In this document: one piece after another, positions 35,501 through 47,500 of the stretch
Numbering within the stretch: position 1 is the stretch's first letter
Layout: every line of letters begins with the position of its first letter
NCBI RefSeq assembly: GCF_910592395.1
Contig: NC_088308.1
Span: 9,935,001-9,999,000, forward strand
Reading direction: 5' to 3'
From: Lineus longissimus
Taxonomy: Eukaryota; Nemertea; Pilidiophora; Heteronemertea; Lineidae
DNA length: 64,000 nt
Position numbers and translations under genes: made by a program
Notes under the pieces: generated by a model
What the model was told of the DNA's origin: nothing
Seen by the model: only the letters and a program-made list of their open reading frames with translations
The model's database searches: none

Positions 35501-38500
35501 TTTGCGCTATATCTCAATCTAGTAGACAATCTCATTTGCGCTGTTTCTACATCTAGAAAACAATTTCATTGGCGCTGTATTTGGAATAAGCGCAAATGCG
35601 ATTGTTCTCCAGATTTATAGAACATCTCAATATTATTCTATATCTAAATCTAGAGAACGAACTCACTAGCGCTGTATCTAAATCTGAATTAGTGAACATC
35701 TCACTTGCGCCGCATCAACACGGGTTAGAAAACTCTCATCTCATGTGTGCTGTTATATGCATCTAAATCTAGAGAAAAACCTCACTTGCGTCCTAAATCT
35801 TGAGAACAACCTCATTTGCGCTGTATCTAAATCTAGAGCTGTATCTAAAGCTCATTTGTGCTGCGTTAATCTCATCTGCGCTCTGTCTAAATCAAGAAGA
35901 CAATCTCATTGGCGCTGAATTTACAATCTACGTTAAAAAAGCGCATGTTTTAAAAAGTGATTGTTCTCTAGATTTACAGAGCAATATCAATCTACATGAA
36001 AATCATGAGGACAAACTCACCAGCGCTGCATGCATCAAATCTGAATCAGATATCACCTCTACATGTCAGATGCAGAGAAACTGAGATTGTTCTCCAAGAT
36101 TAGATACAGCGCAAGTCTGTAGCACAATCTTTCTTGCTCATGAGCTGACTTACTCTGTATGTAAATTAAAAGATAGTGGCTCACTTGCTCAGTATCTTAA
36201 TGAAAAGATATTAGCTGCTCTGCATCTAACTAGACCATTAGCTTACTTATTCGTTGACTTAAACCAGGGTACGACTGCTCTGTGTCTAGATAAAGTTGAC
36301 TTCGGCGCATTTGTCCACTTGTATTACTGACAACGAAACACGAGTGATGGTCGCTTGTCGGGGATGAAGTCATATAAAAAGTATTGTGACCGATATGTAG
36401 TGCTAGGAAGAAGTATCTTTGCGAGCACGTATATTCCATTATGTATCCCTAGTGCTGCGTTGTTAAGTTTTCTTTGCGATTCAAACATATTTGTTATGAA
36501 CTTAAAAATTGTCCAGCTCAGTGAGCCTGGTATCTTTCATGGCTTAAAGAGATCCAGTCGTGGCACAAGACTTTATTTAGACTAGCTGAAGGTGTTAGAA
36601 ATAACTGAATTGGTGATTACTTCTTATGCAGCCTACATAATCAATTACTTGAGGGGAACTCGAAACTACTAACATTTATCAATGGAAGCTGATTCCCGCC
36701 TTAATTTTTAACAGGGACGTTCAAAACTCCTCATTTTTATAAGTGTCTCGCTATAGGTTTAAAGTACATATTCACCACTATAACTACATGCATCAAGGCT
36801 TCTGGGTGCACTTCAACATACCCAGTGCAAAATAGTTGGTAATCTGCCGATCGAAAGAAAAGGAAGAATGCCCTTGTCACTTTTGTTGTTGTTTTTGTTG
36901 TTGTTGTTGTTGACCAGCCCTATTTGAACTGTTTGCCCCCCCCCCCCCCCCACCCCAATTGTTCATTTTATCCTTTTGCGTACATTAGGCCTACTAATCG
37001 AAATCGTTTTCTAATCATGGTCTTGAGTTTATTGCATTGCTGTTGAAAGTCACAACTATACATTCATCGTCTTCAGTCATCTCGGAGAGATTACGACCAC
37101 TGTGGAAGCAGTATTACTAGAGTACGAAAAAAAAGAATCAGCTGCAGACCAATTTGTGGCCATCCTAGGAATCCCTTGTTTTCTAGAATCCTGAAAATCT
37201 AAATGTCCCCTAAATAGGCAGTGCTATCAAGCTCTAAGCACTACACTCTATACAGATTATGGTCAGTGCTTTCAGCTATACTCTAGCCTCACTCTTCTAA
37301 CACCGTTTTGGACCCGCTCTACCAAAACTAGGCGCTTGTCGCATCTGAACTTGACAGGTTGATACGGACTTGTTGTTCATTTCCCTATTGTAGACCTTTT
37401 GTGAAATGTGACCAAATCAGTTTGTAATAGATTTCACAAAAGGTCTACAATAGGGAAATGAACAACAAGTCCGTATCAACCTGTCGAGTTCAGATGCGAC
37501 ACGCGCCTAGTTTTGGTAGAGCGAGTCACATATGCAAGCCAAGCCCCAACGTATAATGCCTTTTGTCGTTCGATGCCATTCAACATTGTTCAACCGAGAT
37601 AACCAATAGGGGGTGACATTTCTGATGGTCATGACATCATATCTTGCCCTTGGCGTTTTTGTGTTGATTTCACAGCAAGGGTTCAGAATGACAGGCAGAT
37701 AGGCCCTGAGCCAATCAGGTATGAAGGGGACTTGACCTGTTCAATGCGCATTGTGCTGGGGCCAAGAGATAATGAACCAGTGTAGAACGGTGAGTTTGGC
37801 AAGATAAATCTATACTGGCTTTTGGCCATAGCGCTACTGTCACTTTTTAGGCAGTGCTATCACCGCTGATGTATCGACACTAGGGTGGTGTTAGTTCCAA
37901 CAGCACTGCTTTCACCTCAATATATAGACAGTACTGTCAGCTGTTCATGCAGAACTTTCTTTCCCGATAGACAGTGCTCTGTCAGCTCTAATTGGCCGTT
38001 ATGTAAGCCGTCTCGGCTATACGTTTCCGTTCGGATGACAGGAAACCGGAGACGCGTCAAAAAATATTTCAATCAGACATTTCTCTGCCGTAGTAGAACC
38101 TTGGTAAGGATCTCGCCTAACAAGGATCGCAACTTCATTCACTTCAAAGGTGAGCTTCCAACGGCAATGTACCCTGTTAACCTCGATTGATATGTGGAAC
38201 TCCTTCATAACAACTGATAGTGTAACAGTAATCAGGGGAGCTCATTATCCCCTTATCTCTGCAAGAATTCCTCGAGGAAATCTTGCATATCCGCCATGTA
38301 CACTAAACGTACGCTGTAAGGGGTTGGGAATACTTCGGTATAAACCTTGCTTCATTCCTTCATAAGAATGCTAAAACAGCCCTTCGTGAACTCTCGAACG
38401 TCGTCGCTTCATTTATACAGCGATCAAAAGGGCAAAGAATTGAAGATTTGGGAATCATAGCTGATCAATTTTTAAAGAATACACGAACATGTGGTCTATG

Positions 38501-41500
38501 ATGAATGATTTGCTTTATTTTAGGTTTTTTTGCGGTTGATAGAAAATATTAATCTTACATATTTCAAAATCATATTTCTATCGTGAAACAAAGTCACCTC
38601 ATGGCAAATCTAAAAATCGGGTCCTTGACGTAATTGGTGTAAGTAAGACTACATGTATTTTAAAACTCACTCTTACAAGTATTTTGAATGATGCTGATTT
38701 AAACGAAAACGCACATTGTGACCCAGCAGTAACTTTGGCCTTGATGGCTGTTAGATAAGCAAATAACGAGGTGCAATGACCCTTATCAGAAAGACGATAC
38801 ACACCGATTGAGTGCTGTCTCTTTGGAGATCCATGCAGATGTTAATTTACTTTTTAAAGTTATTGCTACTCAATTCAGCTTACTTTCTTGTTATGCAGAC
38901 GTTCTGGTTCTGTGCCCCTTGAAAAAGGTCGATAGCTCATCATGAATGTAACAAGATTCCTAGATGATACTCGGAAAACAACTACCACCAACGTCACTGT
39001 TGTTTCTAATATCACAATTGTTGCTCTTATTCCAATCAAACGATATATCTCATATCAGCTACCTCCAACGGTATATTTACATACTAATGTATATCGTTCA
39101 TAACATATCACTTTTTCGCCCATCTGTACCTCAAAAAGTGTAATGCGTCTTGCAAGGATAATATTCTAGGGACGAGCTAAGATTTGCATTCCAGTCGCGC
39201 ACAGTCTGGCTTGTATTGCTCGTAACATTTCGCCCACCACTCAGATGCCAGGACGTAGTGCTATTAAATTATGAAATAAGATATGTGACGAATGTTAGCA
39301 TCGTGTCTATTTCATAGTTTCTATTTCGAATTCTTCATCAACTGAAAAACAAAGTAACCCTAACATATTCATTGTTGGCATAGTTGGAATATTCGTATCT
39401 CCCGAAGTTTATCAACCGCATGACCCAGTTTTGTCGGTACAACTGTAGCAGCGCCAAAGGCAGACGACGACGATCGGCTGGAAATTTCTCTGTTTTCTAC
39501 TTTATATTTTTGGACAGGCTTTCTGTTTGTCACAATAAAGAAAAATCCGTCGGGCGTACTCGTTGTCATTTTGACAAATCACAAATTGAGAACTATAGTG
39601 GCTCAGACGGTTATGGTACCTCTTTAATCATTCGATATTTGAAATTAGAGGCGTCTTTTTCAATATGTTTGCTTCATTTATCACGATATACCAGCCGTTT
39701 CCTTAGCATGACCCGGTGTAAAGGTAGAAAATGTTCCCCTGGAAAAACTGTCCGCGAATATTGTATTCTGACGGATTATGGTAAATGGTTCTTTCGAGAC
39801 CATATGACCGTCAATAGCTCAGAGATGCGCATAATATAATCATTTGATCTCCGGACTTTTCAAACTTCTTCACCGTCACCTTTATTTAACGGTAGAAAAA
39901 CAATTAGGTCCATAAATCGGATGCACGATAAGCTAGAAAATACCAACTACCCATTAGTAGCACTAACAGACAGCTATAATTCGAGTTTGACAGTTAGTTC
40001 TCAAGTTTACAATTCCCATGTCTCATCCCGAAGCACCTTCAAGTTACAGAGTGTTGATAATCACAGTTGTCGAGAAGTTGATTCCTTTTCCTTGCGGTTT
40101 TCACCATCCCTCAAGAAGATTTATCTCAAAAGAAAAAAAAGTTGTTGCAAGTTCGGATAACATGTTGCGTTAATCGACAATCCCAGTACTCCTCGGCGAA
40201 CTTTTCGTGAAACAATCTTAGATATATTGATATCGTGGGTTCGAACGCACTTAAAATTGCACGCTCGGTTCTCTTATCGTTTAGCCGATAACAAGGTACA
40301 TGTAAAGGGAATTAATGCCATGATATATCTTTTGGTTATGTAATTGAATATCGGCGGCACGAGCTAAACGATCGACCCCTGCTAGGTTCGATTTCTCGCC
40401 TCCTGCGGCGACTGCGATTGCGCTCATTGCCCGCAAGCAATTTGCTTGGCTTCGGTTGCAGAGTGCGTCAAGTGAGATTGGCACCTAACAACTCCTCGGG
40501 TAACTTTACCTGAAGCGTTTTCAGTGAACCCTTGACAGTAACCATAGCCAGTGCACCCCATGCGGTGAACCCATGATGAGTTCACCCACCTACCACCTGG
40601 GGTATGGAACGGTCACGTGATACAAGGTACAGTACTGATTATGGTGTCACGCAATGTTGTCCTGATTCTGAGGCGTCTTGGATCAGGTTTTGGCTCACTG
40701 CACTGTTTTCGTTATTGGATGAGAAGGCTCTACCTACTTGCCATATAGGGAGTTCGGGAGGGGCGGGGGGGGGGGCAAGACGGGCTCAAGAAAAAGCACC
40801 GAACTGGTGGGCAGTTGGGTTATCCATGTAGCTAATTTAAGTATTGCATCAGATGTGTCACTTTGTCCTGAAAAGGCCACTTTCGTCAGCCAAGTATTTT
40901 AAAGGGTGGGCCATCTCAAGGGTTAACGATAGGCACCACCATTTCGGCTAGAACTTTAAATCCTAAATAAAAGCAATTAGAACTCTTTCAAAACAAAGTG
41001 AATGCGAATTACAAGGGTGGCAGCACACGTTTTTTGTTTTCCAGAGAAAAGACTCCTACCCTTGCAATAGGCATTCATTTCATTTTGAAGAAGTTCTAAT
41101 TGCCTTGGGGTTTGAACTTCTAGCCAAAATGGCGGTACCTATATGGTCAACCCTTGGGGGGGTCGGGGGACCCTCTTACTCCCGCCAGTTATATCGTACA
41201 ACTGACTGACGCATCAGGCTATAGAATCAACCGTTCATGTAATATTACAACCTGCTAGACTGCCGCTAATTCATTGTACATAGTAGATTCTGGCCATTTC
41301 CTTCAGCAATCACCCTGATGAGGATGATACTAAGTTCGATTTTTACTTTGGTTGGGGGCGTAATCAGTTTGAACTATCATGAGAGTCTAGTTCGTCGATC
41401 AATGCGTTGATCACATCGATATTCTTGCCAGCTGCCTTGGGCGCCGATCAATGGAAGCGTACTGACAACCCTCAAGTGTCGTCAACAGCATCATCGACAA

Positions 41501-44500
41501 CCGGTTGGTTCAAACTCAAGTGGCATGGCGACCTTGAGGTGTACATGTATTCGAGAGGTGGGCGATGAAAACTCGTTTATGCATGTATACTGCCAATCAA
41601 TGCCAATAAGGAAATAATGTCAAGATGAAACGGATAATTTTATATCATTTTATATCGGGTGATCATAAAATTTTCTGGCATTGCAAGAAATAGGATTGTC
41701 ATATCCGTGGCTATTAATCACCATATACAGTTTGTAGTGTCATAAGTGTGTCAAATAAGGCGTGGGTTTCATTGTCCTGTTGTGTCATATTAATTGGTTG
41801 TCAAAAAGGCTTGGATTTCTACTAACTGCGTATCATATCCAAGAGTAAGAAACCCTGCCAACACCGATATGTAAGGTACAATGTGTAGTTCTGCGTTCAC
41901 TTGCCAATAATTACATGTATCTCTTTGTGTCTAGACTCAGGAGGTGACATTTCATAATGAACGTATTGTTATTTTTGGTTTTTTTGCAATATCATTTTCA
42001 TTCAAAAGTTCCACCCAAAACTTTTAAAGGGACACTCACCCGTCGAGGATGTCCGTTGTGGTAATCAGATGGTTGTGACAAAACCGAAAGGTGGTGTCAG
42101 CATAACCTGTATGTGTATCTCAGTGCCGTATCCATAATCTGGATGCATGCAGCAGAGACAAATCTTACACCCCTCGGCTTGAGTTAGAGGTGTTCTAGGG
42201 GCTGTATGAAAGGGTCCCTCACTATGGGTTTTCTCACTTTACAGCATTTGGTCACATTTTTTGTCTCGAGGCTGAATATAAACGAACTAATCAACTGATT
42301 CATAACAACAGACGTCTTTTCTGCGCCAGAATTTAAGATGTCGTGCTTTTTGCTCATTAAATTCGACTCTGAAAGATAACTCTTGTCAGTCTAGGAGTTC
42401 TCGTTGTTGCATTGAAAGGTCAATGCGTGCAACCACCACTCCAACTACTTATACGCCAAAGGTAAATAAAAGCTCAGAATGATGGTTTACTCGTATATCA
42501 TCCATTTTTCTTCCTGCTAGAGTGAGACATAGCATTTATCATTTCTTTTACGTTTGAATCCTGTCAGCCAACAAACGAAACTCCAACCTCGTCACAGTGC
42601 TGCAATATCAGTCGTGGGGGAATGCACGTTCCTGAATCAGACAATATCGTATGAACGAGGTTCATTTGAGGCTCGCAGCCAATTGCAATACGCCCCTAAA
42701 ATGATATATAGCACAAAAATTGCCTTCGAGGGTGGGCATTCGGTGCATTATAGTCTAAGTAGATACATGAAAAGGGCAACTTGTCTAACTGTGGTATAAG
42801 AAATAATTTACCATCTCAATGGAATATAAATAATGATTTTTGAACGGTGGTTGCAGGTACAGTCGTGGGTCGACATGGCCCCGTGATTGAGATTATTCGA
42901 GACAGTTAGCGTTGCAGGCTGAACTTTGACTACCTCGCTGGCTCAGCATCAGAAAAACCTACATGTATCATCTTTCGTTCGAAGTTGATGAAAAAAAATG
43001 ATTTAAATGTACAAATACTGAAGCGGGCCAAGAACACCATTTGGTTTCGTGTTGAAATGGTAACGGACGATCTCTCATTGCCCAAACCGCGCGCCTCTGA
43101 TTTATATAGAATACTGTTAAGTGTCAAGGGGGTTATTCAGACCCGATTATTTATATCGCTAATTGAAAGATAATCGGAAATAAAAACAATTATGCGTTGG
43201 CAAATACCAAGAGACGATGACTATCCTGGTTTTGTGAGGTTATTGACACCAATTGAAAGACTGCTGGCAATCAAACGGAAGTAGCTGTCAAACAAATAAG
43301 GTTTTTGTGACATCTACCGAATTACAATTAGCATTTCACTTATTCATGATTAGTAAACTGGGTACGTTTCACCTTGGTTAGAAAACGTAAGTAAACTTAG
43401 ATTCAACTCAGACTTTAAACGTACATGAACATAGATTCCAAATTGCGTTGAACTAAGTTCAAAATATAGGCCTAGGTCTATCACCTTAAGAACTCTCTGG
43501 CGTAGAAACATAAAACACACACTACTCGGTAGACTGATGAGTATTTCTGCATGGTCAGAAAACTTTAGGCCCAAAGTAAGTTGTAACAAAGAAAATATGA
43601 GATAAATGTAGTGTGACACCAGGGCTAGTCAAGACGCTATGTTTGTTCTTAATCAAGAACTTTGAGCACCGGTAGACGAAAGGCCTACATAAATACAGAT
43701 AGTCTGTTAATTGGAAACTCCCATTCCAAACTTTAAGTTGGGTGCAGACAGTGAGAAAGAAAAACAAGACAGAATCATGTTGAAATATTTGAGTGGAATT
43801 TGCCATGTCGAAAAGAGCAAAGTGTAACGAATTTGTACGAGAGTGCAACAAAGTGCTTTGTGAACCTTAATCTTATTAAAACATGTTCAAGCGAAATAAA
43901 GGGCAACGTATTACACAGGTCGAGGCGCATCCAATTTGGTACTTTGGGGTTGAACCGTTTCAGGAATGCAGTTTTCGTCCAACTCTCAGATTTCTGCAGG
44001 TATCACCAGACGTCAGGGAAGACACGTTTGAAATGCCTTTGGGTCCGATGTCGGTGCATGGAGGTATTCGTTGAGCACTGCACTTCTTAACCTTTTGTCT
44101 GACAAATAAATAATAATGGCTTTTGGCAGGTGTACTTAAAGTTAGACCAATTACACCTCAACAATTCGACCTCAGTGACCACAAGCAAGTCTTGTGGTTG
44201 CATCTATCATCAACAACGTCAAATGCCAAGTTGCCTACATCTCTCAATGTAACAGTTCCAAGTCGACTCCTAATGGTAAACAATCGATGCATCAAATTGT
44301 ACCCCTGTACCACCTGGGCCGGGTATATACAAGGTATATAATATGTTTGACGTTAATCGTTTATCAAATGAAACAAATAAATGATAGGTGATCATGAAAC
44401 TCTTTCACTGTGACCATATTAGTCCGGGAGCTGAGCGACTTTCATTCAACATGCAGGGTACATGACTTGCACAAATGATTTTAATGTGTTGTGGGATACG

Positions 44501-47500
44501 GTAGAAACCCAATTCTTAAGTATAACAGATAGAAACATGGTGCTTCTGAGTGAGATAAGCATGATTTTATTTGTTTTTAAGTGGCAGAGTGTTTGGAAAT
44601 GACTTTCTATGTATTTTGCCTTGATTTCCATAGAAACCAATTTAAAATTTGATTCCCTGTAACATATCAAAAGAAGGCTTTTGAAAATGTGCTTATCTCA
44701 CTCAAAGGCACCATGTCTCTATCTGTTGGTAATACATTTATAGAGTCTAAATCCAACCGTTCAAGATGTACGTGTACATTGATGCTGGTTCTTCTGTACA
44801 AAGCTCCATTCGGGATCCAATGATGAAGTAATTGACAAAAGTTCTATCCCCTCTATCTCCTAAACTTGAGATAACTTGCTTTCTATGGTCAGGTACGCGT
44901 TATCTATCCCACAACACATTAAAATCATATGTACCCTGCAGGTTGAATAAAAGTCGCTCAGCTCCCGCGGACCATGTAGTCAGGCATTGATCTCCGTTTT
45001 GCGAGTTGTCGCCAATTCGGGCAACAACTAGAGGAATTTGACTATCCAATGCATTCACTTCGGGGAATTCGCTAAATTTTACCGATTGACAAGTGACCAA
45101 GCCAATTGACAGTGAACAATGGGAATTCGTCGTCGTTGAAATCACCGAGGACATGCGCAGATGTGCGCTTTTTTGCGCAAAACTGGTTTTAGAAAATACA
45201 ACGCTAGTAATGGTAGTATGTAAGGAGTTAAACGACCCAAAATGACAAGAAACTAAACTACACATGTAGACGACCCAAATAAACAATCAAAGCATAAAGT
45301 TGAAGATCAGGATTAGATGTCATTCGGCGCACCTGTTTGGCTTAGTTTTTAAGAAGCCAAAAATAGTAAATGTGCAAAAGACTATGTGAATGATATTATA
45401 TTTTATACCATGAACATACTTGACCTCACAATGCAATGAAAATTACATGTGAACTTGATCTTTCATTTCAGGTTTAAATCGTTTATTTAGCTCTTCAGTT
45501 TGGCTTGTTTTATTCGACTCGTTTCAATATTAACACACTCCCCAGTGCCAGTGCGACAATAATCGTCGGCTTACGATCGCAAATCGCTGGCCTCTCCGAA
45601 AGAAGGCTTACAACCTCAGCAGCAATAATACATGTAAATCGGTTAACACACCAACATGTGGGCTTACAACGAGATGCCACAGTGTCAGTGGTAATCTCTC
45701 TTTCCAAGCACCCAATGTAAACTAATGTACCATTGCCTCAGTGACAATTGTATCTTTCAGCACTTCAATTTGTAGGCTTACAACCGCCATCATCACGGGA
45801 AAGCTTCGTCATCATCGAAATCAATCAGCAATTGCTCTCACTCAGCTGTTCTTCGATGAGGAAGTGAAATGATATTTCTTCAGCGTAATGATAATTCAAG
45901 TTTGCGAGATGGTACTAAATATTGATCCATCACCCTCTGGCAAGCCAGGGTCACCAAGTACACAACATCGACTCAAGTCCGCTGACAGGTGTTTAAAGTG
46001 CACTGGAATGTTGGGCGCCCTTCAGTAACGTTTACGTTCACATTGGCGATATTTATAGAACAACATGTCAAAAATACGGCTTGGTGCTCAACCTCGGGGT
46101 AAGAAACACTCAACCAATTACCAAGGGTAAACAACAGTAAATAATTGTCATATTCTGCACTTGGAGCCTGTCGATCTTTCGCTTATTGTTTTACCAAGAG
46201 AATAACATATTTATGGCAACCAATAGTTTGTTGAGGCTTCGCTAGATTGATTTACGGGTGTTCCTTGACGTGGCCTTTTCTCCGTACGCATTTGCAGTGA
46301 CATCCAATTATTTGTGTTGTTGCTGTTAAACGTTACTCTGTAGCCAGCGAATACTTATACTATATTATGACGCTTTCATATCCATACGGAAACGAGAATG
46401 TTTACTTACAAATAATTCAAAATTCACGAGACATCCAGCCGGGTGGCTCTCGATGGCCCTAGCTCTGATCATAAATACATGTACACTCTTAGAAAAAAGT
46501 TTTTTTAAGCTTTTGAAGAAGCGTTTACATTTTTTTTCGGCCAAGACAACTGTGAACCCCGTAAAGTTTTTTTCGGTAAAATGAAAAACTTTAGGTGATT
46601 TTTGGGATTGTGAAAAACCTTTTAAAGGCTTTTTGACTTCGCTGAAAAACCTCTACGTGACGAGGTGCGTGTTTGTGTTGGCCGAAAAACCATCAAAGCT
46701 TTTTCAAAGGTTCAAAAAGTTTTATTTTTAAGAATGTAAACAATATTGCTACCAACAAAAGACATATATCCATACCGAAGTGATGTTCCAAAGATTCTTT
46801 TGTTGGATTGTTGAAGAGTTCTTGACCGCCTATCTAATTTGATTATAAGGACGAGGTGATTTACCAAGACCACAGTTTCTTTTGCTTGTCCCCGTCTCAT
46901 CAGAAACCAAGGCTAATGAGGTTTTATTTTGATTGTCATGAAGTAAATGCGATGATTCTGGCCGGACAGAAGTGTATGTGACTTGCAGCTAAGCCTATGA
47001 CCCTGCGTTTTCTGGGTACTATCGATTCCACAATGTAGCTAACAGTAAATGTGCATTAAAAGTCTCTGTGCGACCCTGATGTTTAATAGAAATGACTGTC
47101 AGTAAAGCAAGAACACGTTGATTAATCATATGCGTCGTTGGCAATACTAGTAACATGCTTGGCTCTAAAGGTGATCATAAATTTCAATGATTACTGTAGC
47201 AAGTGGTTGTTTTTGATGGCAAAGAAACAGTTCACCAGGTAAAAAGGATAAATAACACAGGCTTTCACGGCAATTACACGCATTATCATCATGGGGAGAA
47301 TTCCTCGAGTTCTTTAGTTCGTAACTGTTACATTCCACCAATTCCGTCTTGAGGCTTTCCTGAAGGCCACTGGCCAGGACAGCCGTACGTGGGCATAGTT
47401 GCTTCCTCGAAGACAAGGGGCATTTAGTTCACACCTCAGGGGGCTACTACTTCCTTGTTTGCGGCGGGAGTTGATATGCGTTTGAAAGGTGAAAAACGGT

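Noticed and set aside
35800-36084. 94-codon plus-strand frame
   Set aside because: Lies wholly in the 34-bp minisatellite and starts at a non-ATG codon.
39384-39839. 151-codon plus-strand frame
   Set aside because: No domain, no splice partner, and its end overlaps a dispersed repeat.
44900-45286. 128-codon minus-strand frame
   Set aside because: It overlaps the inverted end of the 44415-44975 element, starts at TTG and shows no family features.
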